This document shows, in pieces, positions 11,215-21,552 of a stretch of DNA of 64,000 bases. Under the pieces are notes generated by a model, which saw only the letters and a list, made by a program, of their open reading frames with translations, was not told the origin of the DNA and did not search any database. The stretch spans positions 22,067,843 through 22,131,842 of the forward strand of contig OV651829.1 in the NCBI GenBank assembly GCA_927349885.1. Reading direction: 5' to 3'. This DNA comes from Psylliodes chrysocephalus (lineage: Eukaryota > Arthropoda > Insecta > Coleoptera > Chrysomelidae). A program made the position numbers and the translations under genes. Position 1 is the first letter of the stretch; each line of letters opens with the position of its first letter.

Positions 11215-11890
11215 GAGCAACGCATTAATCTGCTTCACAGAAGATCCTAAATTGATTGAAAAAGTCAACACATGTGACGAAACGTGGATTTTTTAGTACG
11301 AGCCTGAAACTAAAAGACAATCCGTGAACTAGAAGACGCTACATCGTCAAGGGCCAAAAAAAAAAACAGAATGAACAAGTGCAAACTAACCTAACATGCT
11401 CATTTTTTTTATATTAAGGGTATTGTTATGATTGAATAAGTATCACAGGGCCAAATGGTAAACCAGCAGTACTACATTAAGATCCTGACAAAACTTAGAG
11501 AAATAGTGAGGAAGTAGAGACAAGATCTGTGGAGCAACAGCTCGTGGATTTTGCACCAAGACAATATTCTGGTGCAAAATGCGCTTTCTGTGAAACTGTT
11601 CTTGGCGGACTAACGTATTACTGTGCTTGAGCACTAAGTGTGCTCATCAGATCCCGCTCGAGGCGACTTTTATGTTTTCAAAAGTGAAGAGTACATTAAA
11701 GGGAACACATTTTCCTTCTGTAGAAAATATGAATGCAAAAAACGGCTGACTTACTGAATAATGTGACATTTAATGACCTGCAGCACTGCTTTAAACTCGC
11801 AGCGGTGTATAGATAGGGAAGGGGAGTATATTAAAGGGGATTTGTAATAAGTTTACAAAAAAGCTAATTTTTGAGACTAGTTATAATTGT
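11215..11890 (+). pseudogene. Mariner transposase remnant
   Basis: Translation in shifting frames gives the family landmarks in order. FTEDPKLIEKVNTCDETWIF is followed by YEPETKRQS, the block around the first catalytic aspartate. Then QMVNQQYYIKIL, KLREIVRK, SNSSWILHQDN (second aspartate), LSVKLFLAD, ITVLEH, DPARGDFYVF (third aspartate region) and YIKGNTF. Such enzymes cut and paste the element at TA sites. Multiple stops and frameshifts are present, and the N-terminal DNA-binding half is missing or unrecognisable, so the copy is dead. Confidence 0.8.
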
Positions 11891-11918
11891 CGCACCTCGT
11901 ATATTATAATTTTACAAT

Positions 11919-12180
11919 TAAAGTGCTTTAGAAAATATTGCAAGCATAAGTACGTGTAAACGACCTAGTGGACATAAAGCATTATCTTTAGAAGAAAAAA
12001 ATACGGAATTTATTGTATTTAATAATCTTCGAAAAGACTTTGTTTCACTTTCAGTGAGATCTATACTGGAGTATCTAAGCGGACAGTGGAGAAAATTAAT
12101 AATGATTAAAGAAGATACAGTTATTGGAAAAGACTCACATCCGAAAAAGCCCCCAGGCAGAAAATAAATAAAGTCTGACA
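11919..12180 (+). pseudogene. Possible N-terminal HTH region of a transposase
   Basis: One frame reads ALSLEEKNTEFIVFNNLRK and ends IGKDSHPKKPPGRK. A second frame gives TGVSKRTVEKI, a typical helix-turn-helix block of insect DDE transposases. The two halves are in different frames, so it is broken. It abuts the right arm of the long inverted-repeat element, so it may be that element's own gene. Confidence 0.35.
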
Positions 12181-12341
12181 TCTGTCAAAATAAAAACTTT
12201 ATTACAGTTAAAACCATGGATACATGATTAAATCTAAACGAAAACTCTTATTAGGCCGATCAGATGTAATAAAATTTTCGTACAAATAAGCATTGAAGGA
12301 TGAGATATAAATAAAATGCCTACCTCTTAAACCTATACTAC

Positions 12342-13600
12342 CTTTTGGAAATTAAATATCTGCCCTTCTCTTTTCTTTAAACTATAGAATGTATCCAATG
12401 CAGTGACGAAGGCGATACTATCGCGTTTTAGACCTTTTGGTAACTACGAGAACCAGTGCGGTGCGCAGAATTTTTATATAAATAGATGATTTTTTTTGTT
12501 TAAAGTTTAGTTGATGGAAAAACTTTGTCGTGTAAAATTAATTTTATATATAAAAATGTGCTTATATAAAAAATAAGTTTTTGTAATAGTTGTAAATAAA
12601 TAGGTGTAAAGATGTAAATAAATTAAATAAAATAAATTACCGTTACAATATATACATTATACCGAATTGAAATTTTTTGACAAGTGTATGACCAAATTTT
12701 TGAAGCTCGTCAAATTGACTGTAGGTGGCAGGATGTTAATTTTCTCTATATGTCAAAGTAAATAAAAGTATGGTGCTCGGAACGTTTACTATATTTTTAA
12801 TTGTACGTACGTATTAATATGTTACTAAAACATGTAGTAAACGTGCGTATGTAACAGAAATTCAATCTAGCTCGTAATTTTGAAAATTTCGAAAATGTGC
12901 AATTTTTAACTTATCATGTGTATGCACTGCAAGTCTAGTTTCTAATATAGGTGCCCTATAATTTTCTTCCTTACCCTTTAATTTAATCTTTTTTACTTCT
13001 GTAACGTAATCGTGTCTCCCTGTAAATACTCTAATACAAAATAAAATATAATAGACAAATGGCGAATAGAACATATGAAAAAATATACACGGGCATCAAG
13101 AACGAGACGTCATTATATTCATAATAATTCATTGTTCGTATGCAATGAAAGTAGAACAGCGAGCAACAAGCGTAGACCATATCTTTTCAACCATGTATTA
13201 TAAGTCGGTGCCTACTAGACTTGCTCTGTAATTTTGATATTCGTCCATTGGAAACAAAAGAGCAGTATTAGACTAAAACTACAATTGTTTACTTCATAGA
13301 TTCACAGGGAAAGTAAAACTATATACCCTACATCACCTCTTTTTTGGGACGATTTTTTATGTTTTAGTGCTTTATTTTTTTTTTTTTGTTTTTAAACCCT
13401 TCGGATCTCCCGTGCTACACCCTAATCCGTCTATAACCTGGCGGCTTATTGTACCACCATTTGAAGGTCCTATTACTTTCTCATTCATTCAACAATGGGG
13501 CATGTTCAAAAATTTTGAAATTTTTTTTATGAATAATAGAGTTGAAAATAAAATTACATTTTTTTTATTTTTTTTTTATCTATTCATTTGCCGGAGTTAT
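12342..13600. other. AT-rich sequence with an unexplained minus-strand ORF
   Basis: A minus-strand frame at 12862-13074 has a C-terminal half of ordinary composition (VTEVKKIKLKGKEENYRAP, then LETRLAVHTHDKLKIAHF). It lies downstream of a TTTTGTATTAG acceptor-like site, so it could be a terminal exon. No family is recognised and no partner exon was found. The rest shows nothing identifiable. Confidence 0.25.
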
Positions 13601-13620
13601 GAATTTTTTTAAAATTTATG

Positions 13621-13642
13621 ACGTCACCGGGAATAGACCAAT
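13621..13642 (+). repeat. Left inverted repeat of the THAP/DDE transposon
   Basis: ACGTCACCGGGAATAGACCAAT matches the reverse complement of 17311-17332 with a single mismatch. Flanking sequence (TTAAAATTT just outside) is also similar, so the true terminus probably lies further out. Confidence 0.6.
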
Positions 13643-13960
13643 AGGAGCTAGCGCACAACGTTGCCGGCTAGAAGGTTTACGAGAAGTGATGTACGTTCGT
13701 TTGTGTACTCCTTCTTACTTTTAGACTTCTAAAACATCGTTAAACAAATATCTTTTAAATATATAATATCAAATGTTTTTTTAAAGTATTATTTCTGTTT
13801 AAACTTTTACCATATTTAAAGTTTCATTGTTTTAAAAGTCACTTAATAATTCAGAAAATGGCAAAATGGCAGCACTGTGTATGGCATCTGTCATCATAGT
13901 GTCTCCATCAAGAATTTATTTGGAATTTGATTGTTTAATTTTGTACTTTTTATAAATATT

Positions 13961-14519
13961 ATGACTACGAAAAAGTGTTTTGTTCCAGAATGTGATAATG
14001 ATTCACATTCATCTTCAAAAATATTTATTAGTGTTCCTAGAAATTTGGAAAGAAGAAAATCAACCTTCTACTAGCGATGTTTCTCGTGAACTTTTTAATA
14101 AAAATACACCGGATTATCAAGATGTAGCAGCAATTTCTGCTAATTGTCCCCTTCAGGAAATTGAAAATAAGGCTACTATAAATTCTTGGGTGTATAACCT
14201 AAAAACCCTTCTGGAAGAAAATGCAGAATCTCCTGAAAGTTTTGAAGATACCGAATTTATTCATCATTTTGTGGAAGAACTAGTGATAAAGAAATAATGG
14301 AAAAATGTGGGTATTTAAACAAACTGGTTCCTGGATCCCATATAATGGCAGATAGGGGTTTCAGAATAATCAGCTACTTGAAAACATGGGATACACTTTA
14401 GTAAAGCCACACCTAGTGTATCACAGAATGAAAAAACTTCTCCAGAAGATGTACAATTAAGTAAAAGAATAGCATCTCTAAGAATACATGTGGAAAGAGT
14501 TATAAGAAGGGTTAGTTAA
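13961..14519 (+). pseudogene. THAP-domain DDE_Tnp_4 transposase remnant
   Basis: A 37-codon ORF (13961-14074) begins MTTKKCFVPECDND, the C-x4-C start of a THAP zinc finger. An overlapping frame to 14297 carries a Ser/Glu-rich linker. A third frame from about 14279 gives SDKEIMEKCGYLNKLVPGSH, then IMADRGF, the catalytic-Asp block of the DDE_Tnp_4 fold. Further shifts give LENMGYTLVKPH and LSKRIASLRIHVERVIRRV, the conserved C-terminal block. THAP plus DDE_Tnp_4 is the layout of ISL2EU-like and related DNA transposons. Most of the THAP domain and the first half of the catalytic core are deleted, so it is inactive. The matching inverted repeats at 13621 and 17311 frame it. Confidence 0.75.
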
Positions 14520-15530
14520 TTTAACATGTTAAAACCACATTCATGTGTGAATTTTAAGCAAGTACATTTACTTAGTAATATCTGCATAATTGCTTGTTAA
14601 CTTACAAGAACCTATTTTGTAAGAGTAAATATTAATTTAATAAACTTTTTTGTTTGTTTTTTAATTTAATTTACCTAACTATCACATTTCAGGGATTATA
14701 ATGAGTTTTTAAACAGCCAATGTAATTTTTGATAAAAATTTAACTTTTCGAGCAAATCGAAGAGGAATGAGTACCTGTATATGCATAGATTTTTTTGGGA
14801 CTAAACCTACCAAAACAAAGGCACCTATTTACAGCAGTTTAAAATGAAACATTTTAACAAAAACGCCTATGTCACAGTGATAAATATTAAAAACCAAGTT
14901 CAGTTGAATGTGGTAGCAAAGTCTATATATTCCAATAAATCGGGTAACTACATGTGGTATCACTGGTGATAAATTTAAAAATATCACAATGCTTGCCACC
15001 TTTTTCAAAAAACCAGAAAGTGTGCCTTCTTATGAAAATGACAACAGTGATAAATGTGAAAAAAAAATTTCATGTTGCTATTCGTTATTACGATAGTAAA
15101 ACATGTTTGCAGTTCCGTTTATTTTTTATGAAAATCTAAGTAAAAACAACCAATGTCAAAGGGTTTTAATTTTTTTTCTGTCAAACCAAATATATCACAA
15201 AATTAAAAATTGATCATAGGTCAAGCTAAAGTAATACCTTTATTAATAGTGGCTTTAAAAAAGGAGAAAGAATAATATTGACTTAAGTTATTATTATTAA
15301 CATTGGTGATTTTTAATAAAAACTTCAATTATTGTTTACAAACAAAAATATAAAAATCTGTGAAAATTTTATTTATTAACCTTTTAATAAAAAATGAGAA
15401 AAATGAAGTAAAAAAACAATTTATTTACAAATAAAAAATATACACAAATCCTAAGAATATAAAAGTACTGATTTATTTTCCTGTAGTGGATGAAGAGGTT
15501 TCTTTAACAATCTAGCCAAGTGTACATCAT
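14520..15530. other. Interior of the THAP/DDE element, no gene recognised
   Basis: AT-rich sequence with short open frames only. A segment at 14860-15120 reads as weak fragments with many stops, possibly eroded coding sequence of the same element. Confidence 0.3.
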
Positions 15531-15539
15531 TATCAATAA

Positions 15540-17093
15540 CACTGAGTAGATGTTACAGATGGTTCCTCACTTCTTCTATGAAGCCACATGTTTACAACCT
15601 CCTGAAAAAAATAAAAGGGTTAGATATGCTGTTACAAAATAACTATACAACCAGCTACAAAATGCCTTATTTTATGTAACAAGACGAGCACTTTACTAGC
15701 TCTGAACGAATCCAGTAAAGAACCTCTGATTTTCAAAACTTAAAAAAAAACAAGCTCACCACATTTTCACATTTTTGAAATATTATAGAGCTTTTCGAAA
15801 AAAACTGCTATTTTTAAAAGTACCATTTTTGTTTAAACAGCTATGTCTCATTTTAGGCTATTGAGTATTATAAAATAAAAAATTACGGAATGCATTGTTA
15901 GCTTCAAACGAATCCAGCAGAGCACCCCAGTTTTTTTTTAAACCACACCACATTTTTTGGCTCCTACAATATTATAAAATATTCGAAATTTGACATTTTT
16001 AAAAAAAATTCGCAATTCCTTGCTGACTTCAAAGTTTTTTTTTCTGAAAACAAATATACTTACCACATTTTTAGGATTTTAAAACAGCCTAAACATGTGT
16101 CATAAGTAGTTGTTTTTATATATTAAAAAACTGAAGTGTCCTGCTGACTTTGTTCCAACAAAGCACCCTGTATTATTTAAAAATAGCAATTTTTTTAGTA
16201 AAGTTTTACAATATTTCAAGAGTCTAAAAATGGGGTGTGGTTTTTAGAAAAAAGCTTTAAAAAACCGAATTGCTCTGCTGGCTTCTTTCGAAGGTTAGCA
16301 AGCACCATGTATTTTTTAAAAATATAATATTTCAAGTGCATAAATATATGGTGTTGCTGTTTTTACAGAAAAAACTTTATAAAACAGAGGTGCTTTGCTG
16401 ACTTCGTTCGAAGCTATCAGAGCATTTTAAGTTTTGCATAAAACGAGGAGCATAAAATTTTTGAAAAGGGTATAAAAATAGCCTAAAAATATGGCATGTT
16501 TTAACTCAAAATTTCATAGGTGCTCTGCAGCATTCTTTGGTATCATAATTATTACTAGGTTCACTAACAAAATCTATTTCTAGATTATTTTAACACTTGC
16601 TGCGATTACAAAAAATGTCTCTTTATGTCAAAATTAGAAAAAAAATATTTATAAGAATAAAGGGCCTTATACACTGTTTATTATATGTGATATAAAAACA
16701 AAAAAGCATAATAAATATTACAAACCTTGAGATTCAACATATCCTAAGCATTGTGCACTAAAAAACAGCCACATCATAAGGTTTTTGCTGTACTTTATGT
16801 TTAGGTGTAATTTGTCTCCTTCTCTCTTATGGAAAAAGTAAATATCTCCATATTCTTGCTTGGCAGATCTAAAAATAAAACCTGAGATAAATATGTTTTA
16901 CTATAAAGTGTACTGCTTCATATAAGCTGTAACTACCTACCATTAAAACAATTTATAAATAAAGTTTTACCTTTCTATCTTTTGGAAACTGAGTATTGTT
17001 AAAAAATGCAGTAATCATCTTGGTAATCATATTTTCGTTTACAATGGGAAAAATACTTGATTCAACTTTTATAAATACAGCTGATACATTCAT
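15540..17093 (-). pseudogene. Possible spliced minus-strand second gene of the THAP element
   Basis: Three exon-like pieces on the minus strand have splice signals. 17093-16971 (41 codons from ATG, MNVSAVFIKVESSIF, GTAAAA donor). About 16868-16728 (acceptor TTTTTAG, then SAKQEYGDIYFFHKREGDKL, donor GTTTGT). From 15602 (acceptor TTTTTTTCAG, then EVVNMWLHRR and a stop near 15540). The first junction is not in phase, so a base has been lost or another exon exists. ISL2EU-type elements are known to encode a second protein (a YqaJ-type nuclease), but that domain cannot be confirmed here. Confidence 0.25.
15690..16560. repeat. Degenerate tandem repeats inside the THAP element
   Basis: Five or six loosely repeated blocks of roughly 120-190 bp carry variants of GCTGACTTCGTTCGAAG or GAACGAATCCAGCAGAGCACC, followed by an A/T-rich part with CCACATTTTT or its equivalent. 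Examples start near 15700, 15900, 16020, 16140, 16275 and 16395. It is an old minisatellite-like array within the transposon. Confidence 0.5.
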
Positions 17094-17310
17094 ATTCTTC
17101 TTCCTTTATATATCCTATATCCCACAGGATAATTTACCCAGATAAATTCAGATTAATAATAAAATTAAACCAAAACAAAAAACTAAGGTTAGTTGTTAGG
17201 TGCTGTCAATTTTTAAATGTCACTTAGATGTGCGTTCACTTCGACATTCTGTATGTAGGTTTGTTCGTTGGCTTGGTTTTGTAAAACAAAAAAAACTTCG
17301 ACACAAGCTG

Positions 17311-17332
17311 ATTGGTCTATTCCCGATGACGT
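17311..17332 (-). repeat. Right inverted repeat of the THAP/DDE transposon
   Basis: ATTGGTCTATTCCCGATGACGT is the reverse complement of 13621-13642 with one mismatch, giving a 3.7-kb element. Confidence 0.6.
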
Positions 17333-17489
17333 ATAATTTCAAATTTTAAATTTCAATTGGGCTTAATTTAAAAACTTTTAGCTTTTTTAACGAACTGATT
17401 ATTTAGAATAACTTGTATAGCGACTAACTATTACAATATAGTTTATAAAACAGCATATCTCACATGTGAACATGGCCCATTCACTCCCC

Positions 17490-17680
17490 GATTCATCATC
17501 ATTCATTCCACGTCGTCGGTGGTTAACCGCTAGTCGGATGAGTCCCATAGTGACATGGCCCATGGTAAAACCTCCCAGCGGTCACCCATCCACGACGTGA
17601 CCGGATAAATCACTGCTTAACTGTTGCGAGTATGTGGATGCACGCTAAGCTCGCAGCTAGCCTCTCCGGTATGCTTTATT
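17490..17680 (-). repeat. 5S rRNA-like fragment (candidate 5S-derived SINE)
   Basis: On the minus strand 17625-17571 reads AGTTAAGCAGTGAT, then GGATGGGTGACCGCTGGGAG, close to the 5S rRNA segment with the internal promoter box C. The sequence between and around them differs from 5S rRNA. It is therefore a 5S-derived pseudogene or SINE head rather than an rRNA gene. The flanks are less AT-rich than the surroundings. Confidence 0.4.
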
Positions 17681-17813
17681 GATAAACAATGATGAAGATT
17701 CGATACAAAAACAACAAAACAGATTTTTATTTTCAGTATAATATTTTAATTAAACGCCACAGAAATATCTACCCGGCTAAAACACATTGCCAAGCCTTTA
17801 CTATACAACGCAA

Positions 17814-18521
17814 TAGTCTAATCAACAAGTTCAAAAGCGTGTTTTTGGGACATACCATTACGAAAATTATGTTCAATAGCTCATTCGATTCGGAATAATG
17901 TCTAGATCAATGTGTGAAGAAAAATTTTGCAGTGCATAAAAAATTGCAAAAGTTATAAACAATTAAACACCTCAAAAACATGGTGTTTGGTTTTTCGCCT
18001 ATAGTTTGTAAACTATAAATATTTTTGGATTTTTCAAAAAGATCCTTAAAGAGGAGGAAATTTGCTATAAATAAGTTCGACTCCCGGAACTGTACCTCCA
18101 TTATTTATAATTATAATTTAACGCTCAAAGTAGCCTTTCGCGCGCCATTTATAGGTTGCGCGCACGGCTTCGAAACCGAGTACGTTACATAAAATAATTT
18201 TTTTAAGTTAATAAAATTAAATTCAAAAATTTAAAAAAATTACGGTATTATTTTAAACACTTAGAAGAATTCATTTCCTCCTCTTTAAGGATCTTTTTTG
18301 AAAAATCCAAAAATATTTATAATTTACAAACTATAGGCGAAAAACCAAACACCATGTTTTTGAGGTGTTTAATTGTTTATAACTTTTGCAATTTTTTATG
18401 CACTGCAAACTTTTTCTCCACACATTGATCTAAACATTATTCCGAATCGAATGAGCTATTGAACATAAGTTTCGTAATAGTATGTCCCAAAAACACGCTT
18501 TTGAACTTGTTGATTAGACTA
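17814..18521. mobile_element. 708-bp foldback element
   Basis: Arms 17814-18061 and 18273-18521 are near-identical reverse complements of about 248 bp, with only a handful of mismatches. They start TAGTCTAATCAACAAGTTCA and end GATTAGACTA. The 211-bp spacer includes a short GC-rich segment (CGCGCGCCATTTATAGG). No coding capacity. This is a foldback/MITE-like non-autonomous element; the target duplication is unclear. Confidence 0.8.
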
Positions 18522-18820
18522 CAAATGCAACGTTCATGAGAGGTTGTTAAGGGAAATAGAGGAAATCAAAATCGCGCTAAACCTCTATTTGTTACTTACC
18601 TATTTAATCTACCTGTTATGGTAACATAACGTAATAATGTAATTTACTATAAAATGAAGCCACGAGAAGTACTATAAATATCACATTGTGCATTCGGATC
18701 GTAGCCATTCGTTTATGTTTATTCAGTAATAACATAACCTACAAAAATTGTCAGTGTTTCTTGTCGTGTTTTTTAAATTATAAATTATAAATTATTTATG
18801 CGTTTGAGTAAATTTGGCAA

Positions 18821-19204
18821 TGAGACGATAGTTTTATTTATTTAAAACACACTATTTACAATTTTTTATGACGTACTAATTAATTTATATAATACTTAGG
18901 CACTAACAATTCTAATTTATTTATTACAATTTACCTTTTCAGTCCAATACTTTATTCTAAACTACTCGTCCGTCGACGAACTTAAGCTATTTATACAAAA
19001 CCCACTCTGTACTCGTAGTTTCTAGGTGTTTTCGGATGTCACCTGAAAATTCCATCTCTATGACTCAACGACCACGTATTGCTTTTCCTGGTAGATTCGA
19101 GAAGCAGAGCGTTTGTCTCTATACGTCAGCAGTGTTTCAACCATGAGTCGAGTGGCAGGCTGAAGGTCGCGCTCTACAGGGACAGCTTAGGCATTCCCAT
19201 GACA
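18821..19204 (-). repeat. Solo LTR, copy 2 (unoccupied paralogue)
   Basis: Starts TGAGACGATAG and ends CCCATGACA on the + strand, the TG...CA form of an LTR. It is homologous along its length to the LTR at 31429-36963 once the hAT-like insertion there is removed. On the minus strand both have a TATA-like region and AATAAA signals, so transcription would run leftwards. Flanking tetranucleotides are GCAA and GTAA, a possible decayed 4-bp target duplication. No internal retrovirus-like region adjoins it. Confidence 0.7.
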
Positions 19205-20182
19205 GTAAGTTTTCTTTATAGATTCAAGCAGTCCATACCGATCAAGGAGAAGCGACAGTGGCTGTCGGTGCCTTTGATATCGGATGGACCTTTTCCACAA
19301 CGTGATTTTGATTAATACACAACTTAATACGCTGAGAAAAAATGCTTATTTTCTACACTGAGCGAAATAGTTTGCCAAATTATCTGAAATCATTGTTATA
19401 GTCCATGCGCAAATGTTGTAATGTGATTTAATTACATTGAAGTAGTTAGGTTTAATACCAATGGTGAGATTTCGGCACCAAAATATAATTCATTATGTAA
19501 TAATTAATTATTTGTTATAAAAGTAAAAGACGTTCAATATTTTATAATTTATCTATAAAATTTGTTCAATATTGGTTTATTTATTGTTAAAAATATAATA
19601 AGTCCCATATTTAAATTAAATTACCTTTTCCTTAAGTAAAAATAAGGTAAATAAAATTACGGGTACCAAAAAAAATTAAGTAACAATTAAAAAGACATAC
19701 GATTTTTGCAGTATTTGCAAAGTTTTTTTTTAATAAGTAAATACTAAACTAAACAATTATCAATATTACTAAAATATGATGAAAATAGTGACGGTGGGGT
19801 ATGTTTGTACCCCGAATCGTACGAAGAGGGATGCAATCTATTGGAAACATTTTGATCATACATGATTATAGTTAATTAATAATCATGATATTTACTGTTC
19901 GTAGTCCTTTGGAAAAGTAAATAAACTTAATCCTTGGCCGGTTTTGGACGAGAAAGAACTTGGACTGACTTTGACAGATAATATGATTTTGAGTGATTCA
20001 CAACTTATTTTCGCACATGCGCATATCAAAACGGTACACTGTTAACACCAAGCTGTCGCTTCTCCTTGATCGATATTCTCGGGTTCATACTCTTCAACAG
20101 GCTTTATATACCTGGAAATCTAACCATTTCAAGCACAAACCAAGAAAAAAAGTTGCGAGAAATCACAGATAGTGCTCTAGAG
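19205..20182. other. AT-rich sequence bracketed by a 20-bp inverted repeat
   Basis: 19239-19258 and 20053-20072 are perfect inverted copies of CGATCAAGGAGAAGCGACAG, 794 bp apart. They could be the ends of a small unidentified element, but no target duplication is obvious. No gene is seen. Confidence 0.4.
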
Positions 20183-20456
20183 TAGTGTTTCTCAAACTTT
20201 TTTGGCGACGGAACCCTTTTGAAAAGCGAAATATTTGACGGAGCCCTATTTTTACTTTGCAACCCCGGCGCATTTCTAAAAAAGAAAAAACAAACAATAA
20301 AATCTAAAAAAAACAAAAGGTTCTCAAACCAGGTACTTCCTTTTGTGGCGAAGTTACTCATATTATTTTTTTTATTATGACTATTATTTTCACGGAGCCC
20401 CCACAGAGGCTTTACGAAGCCGCAAGGCTCAGCGGAACACACTTTGAGAAACGCTG
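20183..20456. mobile_element. hAT-type MITE
   Basis: Left end TAGTGTTTCTCAAAC and right end CTTTGAGAAACGCTG form terminal inverted repeats of the hAT type. The flanking octamers CTCTAGAG and ATCTATAC agree at 5 of 8 positions, a decayed 8-bp duplication. 274 bp, no coding capacity. Confidence 0.55.
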
Positions 20457-21316
20457 ATCTATACATTACAAAATTATAAAAAAATTAAGTAATCAAAAAT
20501 AATATATTTGAAAAACAGCAACACCATGTCATTTTTTTTGTAATGAGTTAAATAGACGATAAAATAGCTGAGAGTCTGTAGCATATGCTGAACTGGTTTA
20601 CACAGCAATAAAAGTCATAGAAACAAAAAATTATGTACACAGCAGAAGCGATGTCACGGGTAAAAACAAGTTAAGGTCAGTATACAATATGCGTGAAGAA
20701 GAACCAGAAAAAGAACACGTCACATGACGTTTTTCATATAATATTATCAAATAAATATCAAGCAAAACGGCTACTTACTCATTATCCTTAATAATCCTAC
20801 TCTAAGTGTATTTTGGTTTCAAAATTTAAAATTCGATTTATAGAGTTGATCTTCACCGTTTTTGCTAAAGAATCTTCATTTTCTGTAGTCGTATTTTGCA
20901 ATCATTTTTATACCCGAAATTAAATTGTTTTTTTTTTTTAATTACGTTCAATTTTAAAAATTATTTTTTAATCTTTTTAAGAAAAAGATTTACTACAACT
21001 TAATAGTAATCGTTTAAAGAATAATGCATGTTTAATAATGTTAATTCTCTATTAAAAGTTGTCAATTTTTTAGAAAATTTAATTAACTAATTTTTTTTGC
21101 GAGACAAGTAATTTTTTCAAACAAAATATGATAACCCAGGGGTAGTGCCACTTACTTTTTTTGCACATAAACAAATTATGGTATTATCTTTAAAATGCTC
21201 TCTTCTAGGATTAAAACAGAATGTCTATTATTAATAAAAATGTCAGAGAAATAACTATACAGTACTTTAACTAGTTAATTTGTATATAATACAAGCATAA
21301 TAAATGTTTAGACACC
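20457..21316. other. AT-rich sequence, nothing recognised
   Basis: Only low-complexity A/T runs are visible. Confidence 0.3.
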
Positions 21317-21412
21317 AAAATGTAAGTCACATTCGAAACAATTGTCTTGAGTAATTTTTAATTTTAATTTTTCAAATAAAACTTAAAATCTACCAAGTTT
21401 GGTTTTCTCATT
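21317..21412 (+). repeat. Diverged 3' end of a Penelope-like element
   Basis: GTCACATTCGAAACA, then AAAATCTACCAAGTTTGG and TTTTCTCATTT parallel the 3' end of the Penelope-like copies at 32859-34007 (GTCACATTTGAAAA, GAAAATCTACCAAATTTGG, TTTTACTCTTT). It lacks coding sequence, so it is an old truncated copy. Confidence 0.5.
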
Positions 21413-21552
21413 TAAACAATATGAATTTTTATCAAGTAAAACACCGAAACAATCAAAAAATTATATATAATTAGAAATAAGATTATTATTATTATCATGT
21501 AGTGTAATAATTTGTTTACAAAAAACATTAAATTTTGATAAAAACACTCACC

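Larger units (their letters stand above)
10444..12341. mobile_element. Element bounded by ~185-bp inverted repeats
   Basis: The left arm (about 10444-10631) and right arm (about 12157-12341) are imperfect reverse complements. Both contain TTCAATGCTTATTTGTA, GTTTTCGTTTAGATTTA and CATGGTTTTA in mirrored order. The 1.5 kb between the arms contains a MITE (10656-10977), a dead mariner (about 11215-11890) and an ORF fragment next to the right arm. It looks like a DNA transposon with long terminal inverted repeats that later received other insertions. No target duplication was established. Confidence 0.6.

Noticed and set aside
17571..17625. Functional 5S rRNA gene
   Set aside because: Only the box C region and a neighbouring block match; the rest differs too much for a working 5S RNA.
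20104..20466. 120-codon minus-strand frame
   Set aside because: It overlaps a hAT-type MITE with clear inverted ends and has no motif.
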